The notes: generated by a model from the letters alone, not told the origin. 64,000 bases of DNA from Methanolapillus africanus (GCF_032714475.1 NZ_JAWDKD010000007.1:42228-106227), one strand, 5' to 3'. Positions 28,931 through 38,301 are shown, counted from the first letter of the stretch. Translations and numbers: made by a program.

Positions 28931-29584
28931 ATGATTGTAGAGAAAATTGTTCCGGCTTATTACGATTCCAATGTTTACATTATTAACAAAAAAATACTGA
29001 TTGACGCCGGCATGACGCCGGATTATGTTTTACCCCGTTTGGAAAAGATTGTGCCGGTTTCCAACATTGAATTGATTGTTTTAACACACGCCCATTTCGA
29101 TCATTTCGGCGCGGCGCCGGCTATTATTCAAAAAAGCGGCGCACAACTCGGCATTTATGAAACAGAAGCAGACGCACTGAAACACGCCGAATTTTCAAGC
29201 GCGCTCAATTTCGGACAGGCTTGTCCTGATTTGACGCCCGACGTTTTTTACCACGACGGCGATAAAATCCCGATCGGAAAAGGTGAAAACGGCGAAGAAG
29301 AGTATTTGGAAGTGATTCACACGCCGGGACACACGTCCGGTTGCATGTGTTTGTATGAGAAAAATTCCAAATCTTTGTTTTCGGGCGACACCATTTTTTC
29401 AGAAGGCGGTATCGGGCGGTCCGATTTCGGAAACTCAACGCCGGAAAAAATGACGCAATCAATTCAAAAATTAACGACACTCGATATTCAAAATTTATAT
29501 CCGGGACACGGCAGCCCGACGCACAAAAATGCCAAACATTCTGTCGATTTATCGTTGAAATTTTCCGAAAGAATGAACCCGTAA
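28931..29584 (+). CDS. MBL-fold metallo-hydrolase
   Basis: A 217-residue metallo-beta-lactamase-fold hydrolase. The metal motif THAHFDH lies near residues 54-60, followed by HTPGHTSGC near 133, the bridging Asp in FSGDTIF near 154, and the last His in YPGHGSP near 195. It resembles glyoxalase II-like enzymes; the substrate is unknown. GGAG lies 8 nt before the ATG. It sits 23 bp behind fibrillarin and 14 bp before the YgiQ gene, in the same operon. Confidence 0.9.
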   Translation: MIVEKIVPAYYDSNVYIINKKILIDAGMTPDYVLPRLEKIVPVSNIELIVLTHAHFDHFGAAPAIIQKSGAQLGIYETEADALKHAEFSSALNFGQACPDLTPDVFYHDGDKIPIGKGENGEEEYLEVIHTPGHTSGCMCLYEKNSKSLFSGDTIFSEGGIGRSDFGNSTPEKMTQSIQKLTTLDIQNLYPGHGSPTHKNAKHSVDLSLKFSERMNP

Positions 29585-29598
29585 GAGGAAGGAAAAAG

Positions 29599-32307
29599 AT
29601 GGCGCAAGAGAACAAAAACGATCATTCTTTTGAGAAGCAAAAGAAAAATACGCAAGATAAAAAACTGGCCGGCATGATTTCAAATGCTCATTTTAAAAAA
29701 TCCGGCAACACATCTGACACAAATTCTAAACCAAGAGTGGATGCTCAACCAAAAACAAATTCGAATTCAAACGCCTATTCGAACTCAAGTTCAAATCAAT
29801 CCCGTTCAAATCAATCCAATTCAAATAAACCGGATTCGAACAGACCAAATTCAGATCGGACAAACCCTCGATCAAACTCAAACCAATCCAATTCAAATCC
29901 GCCGCGTTCAAACAGATTAAGTGCGAAACCGGTCCCGAAATCAACCACGTCCACCTCAGTTTCTAATTTAAAATCGAATGCGAAGCCGAGATCAAAACCC
30001 AAATCAAATGTCAAGATTGGAAAAGCCGGCGTTTCGGGCGTGATTGAAGTCGGAAAAAAAGGCGAACGAAAGCAAGTTGTCGCTTCCGAAAAACCGGTCG
30101 GACAATTGGGATTCCGGGGAACAATCCCTTCCACGGTCGAGATTGAAAAACGGCAGCAGGAGTTTGAAAAGAAAAAACAGCTGGAAGCCCGGTCCGCACC
30201 GTCGCTGCTGGCGGAAAAAAAGGCGGACAAACATTCCCGGCTGGCCGGCAGAAATATCGGGCAGATGGGTGTTGTGAAGCGGACGGACGGCGCCGTCAAA
30301 AAGCCGGAGCCCAAAGAATCCGCCGAAAAAAAAACGTTCCGGAACGATTCCGTAAACGATAAAAAAACATATCGCGACGATTCAAAACAAAGAGAAGGGC
30401 GAAGCGACTCAAAATCATTTGACGGCAAACGGAATCAAGGAAAAGAAGCGGCCGGCTATCCGGCTTTTGAAGAGCGCCGCCGAAATTCCAAATTTAAAAC
30501 CTCTGACTTTTTACCGATGAGCCTCGCGCAAGCCCGCCAAAAGGGCTGGGAAGAACTCGATATTATTCTTGTTTCCGGCGACGCTTATGTGGACCATTCC
30601 GGGTTCGGAACCGCGATTATCGGACGCGTTCTTGAACAGGCGGGTTTCCGGGTCGGCGTGATCGCGCAGCCGGATTGGACCCAAAAGGAATCTTTTGAAA
30701 TTCTCGGAAAGCCGCGCCTCTTCTTTTCCGTGAGCGCGGGCAATACCGATTCGCTGGTCAACAATTACACGCCGCTTCTCAACAAACGCGAATCCGACGC
30801 TTATTCGCCGGGCGGAAGACCCGGGCTTCGGCCGGACCGCGCCGTGATTTCTTACGCCAACCGGATTCGTGAAGCGTATCCGGACGTGCCGGTCATTGCC
30901 GGCGGCATTGAAGCGTCGCTGCGCCGGTTTGCGGAATTTGACTATTTGTCCAACAATGTCCGGCAATCCATTTTGGCGGACGCGCCGATCGATTTGATTG
31001 TTTACGGCATGGGCGAACTGCAGCTGGCGGAAATTGCCAAACGCATGGCGGACGGCGAAAAAATTGAAAATATCCGCAGCGTTGCGGGAACCGTCTGGAA
31101 AATACCGGTGAAGGAATGGAAAAATAAATCCGAGTCGGACGACTTAAATTCAAATTTCTCCCTGACCGAAATTCCGAGTTTCGACGAGGTTTTCAGCAAC
31201 AAGGAAAAATATGCGGAAGCCTTCAAAATTATTTACGAAAATCAAAATCCGGTCACCGGAAAAGCGCTGGCGCAAGTTCATCCGAAAACCGTGATCGTTC
31301 AAAATCCGCCGATGCGCCCGCTGACGGAAGATGAAATGGATTTCGTTTACGAATTGCCGTACACCCGAATGGAACATCCATCTTACACAGAACCCGTTCC
31401 CGGTTTGGACGTCGTCCGATTTTCAATCACCAGCCACCGCGGCTGTTTCGGCGGCTGTTCGTTCTGTGCGATTACCCAGCACCAGGGACGCGCCATCAGC
31501 AACCGGAGTGAAAAATCCATTGTCAAGGAAGCTGTTTTGATTTCAAAAACGCCGGGATTCCGCGGGATCATCAGCGGCGTCGGCGGTCCGAGCGCCAACA
31601 TGTACAAAATGACGTGCGCCAACTGGGAAAAACGGGGCGCCTGCACCCATAAAAACTGTCTGGTTCCCGACATTTGTCCGTCCTTGAAAGCCGATCACCG
31701 GCCGCTGCTGTCTCTTTTAAAAGAACTGCGGGACATTCCCGGCGTCAAACGCGTTTTGACCGGATACGGCGTCCGCTTTGACTTGGCGGTTTTGGACGAC
31801 GATTATTTGGAAACGCTGTGCAAATACCATGTCGGCGGACAGCTGAAAGTCGCACCGGAACATTTCTGCGACAACGTGACGGCGGTCATGCGCAAGCCGA
31901 ACCGGAAAACCTATGAAGAATTTGAATCCAAATTCAAAGAAATCAACCAGCGGCTCAATTTGAACCAGTTTTTGGTGACGTTCCAAATTTCGGGACACCC
32001 CGGATGCACGATTGAAAACTCCATTGAGATGGCGGAATACATTCGGGACAACAACCGCTACACAGAACAGGTGCAAGATTTCACGCCGACGCCGATGACA
32101 GTGTCAACTTGCATGTTCCACACAGGACTCGATCCTTTTACGATGGAACCGATTCACATCGCCGTCACCCGGACAGAAAAGAAGATTCAGCGATCGCTCC
32201 TTCAGTTCAGAAATCCGGACAATCAGGACATTATCCAAGAAACACTCATTAAAGCCGGACGCCAAGACTTGATCGGTAATGAGTGGAAATGTTTGGTGAA
32301 AAAGTAA
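29599..32307 (+). CDS. YgiQ family radical SAM protein with long Asn/Ser-rich N-terminus
   Basis: A 902-residue radical SAM protein of the YgiQ family. The conserved part begins near residue 300 (PMSLAQARQKGWEELDIILV), with a B12-binding-like N-terminal fold, the cluster motif CFGGCSFC near 615-622, and a conserved C-terminal domain ending VKK. The first 300 residues are not part of the family: 40-110 are Asn/Ser/Gln/Arg-rich in near-repeats (SNQSN, SNSN), and 110-300 are Lys-rich. Family function is unknown. The AGGAAGG ribosome-binding site supports this start, so the extension is translated. Last gene of the mptG operon. Confidence 0.92.
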   Translation: MAQENKNDHSFEKQKKNTQDKKLAGMISNAHFKKSGNTSDTNSKPRVDAQPKTNSNSNAYSNSSSNQSRSNQSNSNKPDSNRPNSDRTNPRSNSNQSNSNPPRSNRLSAKPVPKSTTSTSVSNLKSNAKPRSKPKSNVKIGKAGVSGVIEVGKKGERKQVVASEKPVGQLGFRGTIPSTVEIEKRQQEFEKKKQLEARSAPSLLAEKKADKHSRLAGRNIGQMGVVKRTDGAVKKPEPKESAEKKTFRNDSVNDKKTYRDDSKQREGRSDSKSFDGKRNQGKEAAGYPAFEERRRNSKFKTSDFLPMSLAQARQKGWEELDIILVSGDAYVDHSGFGTAIIGRVLEQAGFRVGVIAQPDWTQKESFEILGKPRLFFSVSAGNTDSLVNNYTPLLNKRESDAYSPGGRPGLRPDRAVISYANRIREAYPDVPVIAGGIEASLRRFAEFDYLSNNVRQSILADAPIDLIVYGMGELQLAEIAKRMADGEKIENIRSVAGTVWKIPVKEWKNKSESDDLNSNFSLTEIPSFDEVFSNKEKYAEAFKIIYENQNPVTGKALAQVHPKTVIVQNPPMRPLTEDEMDFVYELPYTRMEHPSYTEPVPGLDVVRFSITSHRGCFGGCSFCAITQHQGRAISNRSEKSIVKEAVLISKTPGFRGIISGVGGPSANMYKMTCANWEKRGACTHKNCLVPDICPSLKADHRPLLSLLKELRDIPGVKRVLTGYGVRFDLAVLDDDYLETLCKYHVGGQLKVAPEHFCDNVTAVMRKPNRKTYEEFESKFKEINQRLNLNQFLVTFQISGHPGCTIENSIEMAEYIRDNNRYTEQVQDFTPTPMTVSTCMFHTGLDPFTMEPIHIAVTRTEKKIQRSLLQFRNPDNQDIIQETLIKAGRQDLIGNEWKCLVKK

Positions 32308-32576
32308 GGAAACGGCAAACCGGGTCATGAATCTGAAATCAGAATAATCTGAAATCAGAATAACCGGAAATCCGGAATTTGAAAATCGCAAAGTTAATGA
32401 ATAAAGTTATCATAAAAACAGTCATAAAATGACTCAAAATAATGTCACAAAAGGACTAAAAGAATCATAAAACGACTCAAGTCATTTGATTATTTTAAAA
32501 CAATTATAAAAGATCGAATGTCATAACGGCATTATTTTAAAAACAATTACAAACATTTGAACGAATCGTGATTTTC

Positions 32577-33410
32577 ATGAAGCTGCAATACAAAATCATC
32601 ATCTTATCCGTTCTTCTCGGGTTTATATTCTTACTTGCGGAATCCTTTTCACGATTGGTGGCCGGTTCAAATCCGCGGATGACGGTTTTGGACTTTTTAT
32701 TTTCTCCGCTCACGACGGATGAGAATCTCTTTTTTAATTTGTCTGTTCTCTTGCTGTGTCTCGTTTTCGGCGTTCTGCTGGCGCACATGATTTCACGGGT
32801 TTTGAAAGCCAAAGAAATCATTCAGGAACAAAACGTTCAAAGAAACACTGCTATCAACGCCATTCCGGAAATTTTGGTTTATTTTGACAAAAACAAAGAA
32901 ATCCGCTGGGCAAACCCGGCTCTTTACAAGGAACTGAGGATGCAGTCCAAAAATTTCATCAGCAAAAAGGTGGACGCGTTTCAATTTGACTTTTTCCCGC
33001 AGGATGTCATCACCGAAGCGCTGGATGTCGGTGAAAACCGGTCCATTCAAATCAGAACCGAAACCGGACGGTATTGGTATGTGACCGTGAATCCGGCAAA
33101 AGATGATTTTGGCGCGGGGATCGGCTGCGTTTTGATGGCGATTGACATCACCACGGAAAAAATCGCGGAAGAAGCGCGGCGAAAATCATACATTCAACTC
33201 GAAAGCAATATCGAGCAATTCGCAACGATTGTGGACAATATTCGAAATCCATTATCCACCATCGTTCTTTTAACCGAACAGCTCAACGACGACAAAAACG
33301 CCCGGCAAATTCTGGCGGAATGCGACCGGATCGAAGAAGTGATCGCTGAATTGGATTCCGGATGGGAAAGTTCGGAAGAAATCAAATTATTCCTTAAAAA
33401 ACACTCTTAA
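32577..33410 (+). CDS. Membrane PAS-domain sensor without kinase core
   Basis: About 277 residues: two N-terminal membrane helices (about 5-25 and 50-70), a PAS domain (about 85-200, INAIPEILVYFDKNKEIRWANPA), and a partial dimerisation helix. The helix reads DNIRNPLSTIVLL, where kinases have His before the RNPL motif; here Asn takes its place, and no ATP-binding domain follows. So it cannot autophosphorylate in the normal way. Similar kinase-less PAS proteins occur in Methanosarcina. No ribosome-binding site helps choose between GTG 32568 and ATG 32577. It precedes pylC by 61 bp and may share its transcript. Confidence 0.8.
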   Translation: MKLQYKIIILSVLLGFIFLLAESFSRLVAGSNPRMTVLDFLFSPLTTDENLFFNLSVLLLCLVFGVLLAHMISRVLKAKEIIQEQNVQRNTAINAIPEILVYFDKNKEIRWANPALYKELRMQSKNFISKKVDAFQFDFFPQDVITEALDVGENRSIQIRTETGRYWYVTVNPAKDDFGAGIGCVLMAIDITTEKIAEEARRKSYIQLESNIEQFATIVDNIRNPLSTIVLLTEQLNDDKNARQILAECDRIEEVIAELDSGWESSEEIKLFLKKHS

Positions 33411-33471
33411 GCGAACGATCATAAACAACAATTATTGTGTCAATGTGTAAAAATGGAGACGGATTTAGACT

Positions 33472-34665
33472 ATGTGTTTATCTGGTAAATCAATGGGGGA
33501 TCAGTTGAACGTTTTTCGTCCGGATTTTCAAAAATCCGGCAAACGCATTTGTTTGATCGGGGGAAAACTTCAGGGCGTGGAAGCCGCTTATTTGTCTCAA
33601 AAAGCCGGTCTTCATGTCATTTTGATTGACAAAAATAAAGACGCTCTCGCCCGCGAATTCGCGGACGAGTTTCACTGTTTTGACGTGACGGCCGACAAGA
33701 AAAGATTCGTTGAGATTTCGCAAAACGCAGATTTTATGCTGCCTGTCAACGAAAACCAAAAAACGATCGACTTTTTGGAAGCAGTTCAATCCGAAATCAG
33801 CCCATCTTGCGCCCTTCTTTTTGATTTCGGCGCATACCGGATCAGCTGCGACAAAAATAAATCTAAAAATTATTTCCGGTCCGTCAACGTTCCGACGCCG
33901 GCCGACCGCCCGACGGAACCGCCGTTTTTCATCAAGCCGCCGAATGAGAGCGGCAGCACCAACGCCCGAATCGTTCGGACCGAAAAGGAATTGGAATCCG
34001 TTCCGGCCGGTTATTTGATTGAAGAATACGTCGAAGGCCCGGTTTGGTCTTTGGAAGTAATCGGCGACGGGAAACACTATAACGTGGTGAAGGAAACGCA
34101 TATTCACTTGGACGACGTTTACGACTGCAATCAGGTGACACCGCTTCCGGAAAGTTCGGATCTTCGGAAAATCACACTGGATTTGGCCAAAGGCCTCAAC
34201 TTAAAAGGTATCATGGACGTTGAAGCGATCAAAGGCCAAAAAGGCTTTAAGGTTTTGGAAATTGACGCCCGGTTCCCGAGTCAGACGCCGATTTGCGTTT
34301 ATTTCTCTTCCGGCGTGAACCTGATTTCTCTTTTGATTGAAGCGTTCGGAAAAAACTATGGCGTCGGCAGCTTAAAAAAAGCTTCTTGTGACAAATACGT
34401 CGGTCAGTATTGTATTTTGGAACACTTCATCTATGAAGAAACAAACGTGGCGCCGGTTTACGGAAAATTGACGTCCGGCGGCGAACATTTGGTGTCCAAA
34501 GGAAAGAAATTAACGCCGATATTCGTGAGCGAAAACATTGAAATTTACGAATTCGCCGATCAAAAATACCGCGCTTACACCATCATCAGCCACAGCGGTT
34601 CGCAAGAAGAAGCTGAAAAATATCACGAAGCGGCGAAGCTGATGGTCCTCGAAAAAAACACATAG
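33472..34665 (+). CDS. pylC: Pyrrolysine biosynthesis ligase PylC
   Basis: A 397-residue ATP-grasp enzyme that joins (3R)-3-methyl-D-ornithine to the epsilon-amine of L-lysine, the second step in pyrrolysine synthesis. The N-terminal strand ICLIGGKLQGVEAAYLSQKAG near residues 23-43 is diagnostic, followed by ATP-grasp segments (FFIKPPNESGSTNARIV near 145, LIEEYVEGPVWSLEV near 180) and metal-binding VLEIDARFPSQTP near 262. There are about 20 extra residues before the usual start. The stop codon is TAG, the codon Pyl-tRNA reads; an in-frame TAA follows three codons later. pylD follows after 196 bp. Confidence 0.96.
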   Translation: MCLSGKSMGDQLNVFRPDFQKSGKRICLIGGKLQGVEAAYLSQKAGLHVILIDKNKDALAREFADEFHCFDVTADKKRFVEISQNADFMLPVNENQKTIDFLEAVQSEISPSCALLFDFGAYRISCDKNKSKNYFRSVNVPTPADRPTEPPFFIKPPNESGSTNARIVRTEKELESVPAGYLIEEYVEGPVWSLEVIGDGKHYNVVKETHIHLDDVYDCNQVTPLPESSDLRKITLDLAKGLNLKGIMDVEAIKGQKGFKVLEIDARFPSQTPICVYFSSGVNLISLLIEAFGKNYGVGSLKKASCDKYVGQYCILEHFIYEETNVAPVYGKLTSGGEHLVSKGKKLTPIFVSENIEIYEFADQKYRAYTIISHSGSQEEAEKYHEAAKLMVLEKNT

Positions 34666-34719
34666 TGCAGTGAATAACGTTTTTTTAAATTTTTGTTTTC
34701 ATATTTTTACATTTCAAAA

Positions 34720-34791
34720 TCTGATTGAATCAATTTAGCTGAAAAATTTGGTTGAAACGATTTGGTTAAAATTTGATTTCATTCAATCAGA
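34720..34791. repeat. Inverted repeat between pylC and pylD
   Basis: TCTGATTGAAT (34720-34730) and ATTCAATCAGA (34781-34791) are perfect 11-bp complements 50 bp apart in the pylC-pylD gap. They could form a stem in a joint mRNA or be paired operator half-sites. Confidence 0.35.
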
Positions 34792-34861
34792 TTGAAGGAT
34801 TCATTCTGCACACCCGTTTACCATTTTAAAATAATAACAAGAGACAACAAGAGGATCATTT

Positions 34862-35686
34862 ATGGCGCTTTTAACCCCGGACGATTTACAAAATATGACC
34901 GACGCTTTGGTCGAAAACGATAATTTGGTTTGCACGCTGACCGGCCTTTCTTTGGACCGGCTGTGCGCCGACATTTACAAAACGGAAAAGAAAAATGAGA
35001 AAATCGCAATCATTCCGGTGACGGCCGGCTGCGGTATTATCGGCCGTTTTTCCGAATCTCTGCTTTTCACCGTTCAGCATTTCGGCATGGACGGATTTAT
35101 TACGAAAAACACGGACATCGCCGGATTTTATGAAGCGGTCACAAGCGGCGCGGATATTATTTTAATGGCCGACGATTTGGCGTTTGTCGCTTACAATTTG
35201 AAAAGCCAAAAAATCGCGCACAATCAGATTTGTACCGGCCGCGTGTACGCTGAAATTTTGTGCCGGATGCCGACGCCGGACGCTGCCGCCAAAGAAGTGC
35301 TGGTCATCGGTCTCGGAAAAGTCGGAACGCCGGCGCTGGAAACATTTTTGGATTACGGTTATTCCATCTCTGTTTTTGACGCGGATTCCCGCCGGCTCAA
35401 TGAAGTCGTTGGCGGTTCCGGTTACCGCTGTCCGCCGAACAGTTCCGGGAAAATCAAAAAATACGATCCGAACGCCGGCTGCAAATTCGATAAAATTTTT
35501 GAAGCAACACCGGCTGCCGATACGGTTCCGGAATGCTGCTTGACCAACGGCTCGGTTTTGTCGACGCCCGGAATTCCGTGCGGGCTTTCGAAAACACTTC
35601 AGGAGAAGTATAACGTCAAGATTGTTCAGGAACCGCTCGGCATCGGAACATTGAGTATGCTCTATGCAGTTTTTGATAAAAAATAA
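34862..35686 (+). CDS. pylD: Pyrrolysine synthase PylD
   Basis: A 274-residue dehydrogenase that oxidises the PylC product so that it cyclises to pyrrolysine. The N-terminal domain carries the family pattern IIPVTAGCGIIGRFSESL near residues 50-67. The Rossmann NAD-binding loop VLVIGLGKVGTPALE lies near 146-160, and the C-terminal STPGIPCGLS and EPLGIGTLSMLY segments are typical. A GAGGA ribosome-binding site precedes the ATG. It follows pylC; pylS and pylB are 19 kb away. Confidence 0.96.
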   Translation: MALLTPDDLQNMTDALVENDNLVCTLTGLSLDRLCADIYKTEKKNEKIAIIPVTAGCGIIGRFSESLLFTVQHFGMDGFITKNTDIAGFYEAVTSGADIILMADDLAFVAYNLKSQKIAHNQICTGRVYAEILCRMPTPDAAAKEVLVIGLGKVGTPALETFLDYGYSISVFDADSRRLNEVVGGSGYRCPPNSSGKIKKYDPNAGCKFDKIFEATPAADTVPECCLTNGSVLSTPGIPCGLSKTLQEKYNVKIVQEPLGIGTLSMLYAVFDKK

Positions 35687-35780
35687 CAATTTTTGATAGA
35701 AATAATCCAAAAATGGATTCTATTTTTGAAAAACAGTTTAAAAAACAGCTGACAAATAATAAATAAAAGTAAAAAAGCAG

Positions 35781-35820
35781 CGAAACGGCGGGAACGACAC
35801 CGCCGGTTTCGATTTATTTT
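35781..35820 (+). terminator. Hairpin terminator downstream of pylD
   Basis: CGAAACGGCGG pairs with CCGCCGGTTTCG (one bulged G) around an 8-nt loop, followed by a T-rich tract from 35812. Confidence 0.6.
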
Positions 35821-36101
35821 CGTTATTATATGTTTTTAATTATTTGGGGTCTGACTAATGTCTTAAATGGAGGTCTTTGTTTTTTTTAAACAATTATTTC
35901 CAAATGTTATTTTTGAAATAATTGCGTGCTCCCTCTCAAGGCATTGAAAAGATATATAGGTTTTGATATATATTAATAATTTAAATAAATTTAAGATTAA
36001 ATAATGATGAATCAGACATGAAAGTCAAGGAAAATGGATCAAAAAGAGAAATATTCTCAATTATAAAATATGATAATTTCAAAAATTGCTTTTCGTTTTT
36101 T

Positions 36102-36137
36102 GAGCGCCGGCAACGCGCGCGTTATGGCGTTCATTTT
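36102..36137 (+). repeat. Dispersed GC-rich repeat, copy 6
   Basis: Copy with core ACGCGCGCGTTATGGCGTTC between convergent pylD and cofE. Here GAGCGCC and GGCGTTC can pair as a 7-bp stem (one G-U) enclosing the self-complementary AACGCGCGCGTT. Confidence 0.85.
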
Positions 36138-36178
36138 TGAAGACGGTTTTAAAAAAGCATGCCGGTTTTTATTTGGCC

Positions 36179-36949
36179 TCAATTTCTGCCTTTGTTTTTA
36201 ATTTCCAAAAGACCTTGGACAATCACATCGTCTTTTTCTTGTCGATAAAATTCGGTGATGCCGGCCGTTTCCGGTGCATAAAGATTCAATCCGCGAGCGA
36301 TGACGACCGGGTAGCCGTTGGCGCCTTCGCCCATGATGAGATTGGCGGCGCCGGCGATTTCGTCAACGACGGCTTCCTCGGAGATTTCGAGAACATATCC
36401 GAACAAATCTTTTTCGCCGATCCAAGTCCGAAGCGCTTTGATTTTGTAAAGACCGATTGCGACGTTGGTTTGCCCTTCTTTAAAGGCGCGTCCGTTCGTA
36501 TCGGTGATGATCACACTGATTTTTTTGCCGGTCAATTTCTCAAGCTTTTCACCGATGTTGGCGGCGTGCTTGTCCGGATTTTCAGGAAGCTTCAAAAGAC
36601 GGTCGCCGCCGACGTTGGAGCCGTCGATGCCGGCGTTAATGCAAATGTGACGGTTTTTGTTCCGAACGAGCATGAACGGGGTTTCGACAAAAACCTCCAA
36701 GCTTTCATCCAAAACGGCTTGAACAAATGCCGGTTCTTTGTGATTCAAGCGGGCGATGCGTTGGGCTTCTTCGCCCGGCGTGACGTCTGATAAATAAAAA
36801 GTGAGTCCGAGAGATTTGGAAACAATGGTGGACGCAATCACGACAATGTCGTTGTCGTGCAAGTCGGCCAGCCGGTAAATCATATCCGCCAAATCGTCTC
36901 CTTTCTGAATCAAAGGAACATTGTCCACCGCTTTAAACGTCAATTCCAT
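36179..36949 (-). CDS. cofE: Coenzyme F420-0:L-glutamate ligase
   Basis: A 256-residue CofE, the GTP-dependent ligase that adds gamma-linked glutamates to F420-0 in the last steps of F420 synthesis. Family motifs are IVIASTIVSKSLG near residues 36-48, INAGIDGSN near 102, VIITDTNGRAFKEGQTNVAIG near 145-165 and MGEGANGYPVVIARGL near 215. I chose the ATG at 36949 because GGGAG lies 7 nt before it; a longer frame has no such site. A distant CofE-fold paralogue lies at 61 kb. Confidence 0.94.
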   Translation of the reverse strand: MELTFKAVDNVPLIQKGDDLADMIYRLADLHDNDIVVIASTIVSKSLGLTFYLSDVTPGEEAQRIARLNHKEPAFVQAVLDESLEVFVETPFMLVRNKNRHICINAGIDGSNVGGDRLLKLPENPDKHAANIGEKLEKLTGKKISVIITDTNGRAFKEGQTNVAIGLYKIKALRTWIGEKDLFGYVLEISEEAVVDEIAGAANLIMGEGANGYPVVIARGLNLYAPETAGITEFYRQEKDDVIVQGLLEIKNKGRN

Positions 36950-37278
36950 AGAAGATCTCCCTTGCCTTAAGGGCATTACTCATAAATAAGACCATCCATA
37001 TAAGGAACGAATGGCGAATGATGAGAGTTACCCCATCTTGAGCAAAGAATGAAGATAACAAATAACTGACGCCGATTTTGTTTTTTATTGTTTTTATTTT
37101 TATTTGCTTTGTTTTTATTTTGCTTTGTTTTGTTTTTATGATGATGCAAATTTTTATTTGTATTCTAAATTTCTGATATATAAGTTTTGTTTTTTTGAGA
37201 TTTTCATTAAATTTTTATAGATTGTTGTTTTTTGTTTTTTTGCGAATGCATTCCGCAAACATTGAACGGAGGAACAAA
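36950..37278. other. Divergent gap between cofE and the STAS-like gene
   Basis: A 329-bp gap. A T-rich repetitive stretch (units like TTTTATTTTGCTTTG) covers 37075-37140. A TATA box GATATATAAG at 37175-37184 serves the STAS-like/PIN pair. No coding potential is seen. Confidence 0.5.
37175..37184 (+). promoter_or_regulatory. TATA box of the STAS-like/PIN pair
   Basis: GATATATAAG lies about 95 bp before the STAS-like ATG, predicting a leader of about 70 nt that contains the GGAGG ribosome-binding site. Confidence 0.5.
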
Positions 37279-37626
37279 ATGAACAAGCTAAATGTCCGCC
37301 AAATCGTCAACGACGACATGGGCGTCATGTCGACGGACGGCAAAAAAGTCTATGCGGCAATTAAACGGGAAATTGAAAAAAATGGTAAAGCAGTTGTTTC
37401 TTTTAAGGATTTTGAAATTGTCACTGGCAATTTTATAAACGCAATCGTCTGGGAATTTCCGGGAGATTTCAACGGAAAAAACATGGACGATTTGATTGAA
37501 TTTGTCGACATTTCCGATGGCAACCGAAGACAAATTCATTACGCACTTCGGGATGCTGAACTCTGTTACAAGTATCCGAAAGAATTTGAAGAAATTATGA
37601 ATCAGTTGTGGGAGGGATTTGATTGA
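37279..37626 (+). CDS. STAS-like (DUF4325-type) protein
   Basis: A 115-residue protein resembling the STAS-like DUF4325 family: VSFKDFEIVTGNFINAIVWEFPG near residues 38-60 corresponds to the strand-helix where STAS-like proteins have a 'VTSSFLN' block. I chose the ATG at 37279, directly behind a GGAGG ribosome-binding site; the longer frame begins inside the leader. Its stop overlaps the TTG start of the PIN-domain gene (TTGA), so the pair is translationally coupled. In this position it may act as the antitoxin or regulator of the PIN nuclease. Confidence 0.75.
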   Translation: MNKLNVRQIVNDDMGVMSTDGKKVYAAIKREIEKNGKAVVSFKDFEIVTGNFINAIVWEFPGDFNGKNMDDLIEFVDISDGNRRQIHYALRDAELCYKYPKEFEEIMNQLWEGFD

Positions 37627-38222
37627 AAGTTTTCAAACCGGAAGAAATCAATGAAAAATTCACCATGAATATTTTCATTGATACCAATATTTTTCTTTCT
37701 GTTTATTTTCCCAAAAATAATTATTTTTCGGATATCTGTGAAAGAGATTACAACAAATTTTTAAAAAATAAAACCAAGCTTTATACGGATTTCACCGTTA
37801 TTTCCGAGTTGTTTAACCGAACACTGAAAATATCGTGGAAAAATTATTGTTTGAAAAATCATCTGAATCAAAATCAATTTTCTTATAAAAAATACCGAGA
37901 AACAAATGATTTTTCAACCTCAATTGATGAAGTTTGTCAAAACGTTTGCCAAATCTTATCCAATGTCAATCTGGTCAACTTTGAATATGATTCGAATGAT
38001 TTGAGTTTAAAAATCAGCAAAAACAAATTCAACACCATTGATTTTAACGATTTTCATATTATGAATGTCTGTCAAAAATATGATCTTTGTTTGTGGACGA
38101 ATGATATTGATTTCAAAGATAAAAACATCAAAATATTCACTGAAAACGGAAAATATTTTGATCAAAAAATCGAATTGGATGAACTGTTTAGAAAAACAGA
38201 TGATTCAAAACCATACAATTAA
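37623..38222 (+). CDS. PIN-domain ribonuclease-like protein, candidate toxin
   Basis: A 199-residue PIN-domain protein. Acidic active-site residues are visible: Asp in FIDTNIF near residue 20, Glu in VISELFN near 60, Asp in DFNDFHIMN near 140, and Asp in WTNDIDF near 158. PIN proteins cleave RNA and are frequent toxins. It starts at TTG 37623 inside the stop of the STAS-like gene. Codon use is AT-richer than its neighbours, pointing to acquired DNA. PIN toxins usually pair with VapB-type DNA-binding antitoxins; a STAS-like partner is unusual. Confidence 0.82.
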   Translation: MKVFKPEEINEKFTMNIFIDTNIFLSVYFPKNNYFSDICERDYNKFLKNKTKLYTDFTVISELFNRTLKISWKNYCLKNHLNQNQFSYKKYRETNDFSTSIDEVCQNVCQILSNVNLVNFEYDSNDLSLKISKNKFNTIDFNDFHIMNVCQKYDLCLWTNDIDFKDKNIKIFTENGKYFDQKIELDELFRKTDDSKPYN

Positions 38223-38301
38223 ACATCCAACCCGAAAACAAATAACTTTGAGTTTTGCCTTTTGTTTTTATCGCTTTCCTTTATGCAGCTCCATTTTACC
38301 T

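Larger units (their letters stand above)
35687..36178. other. Convergent gap between pylD and cofE
   Basis: A 492-bp gap. It holds the pylD terminator hairpin (35781-35811), another 10-bp inverted repeat with arms CAATTATTTC at 35891-35900 and GAAATAATTG at 35915-35924, a TATA-like run at 35950-35975, and repeat copy 6. No coding frame is convincing. Confidence 0.55.
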
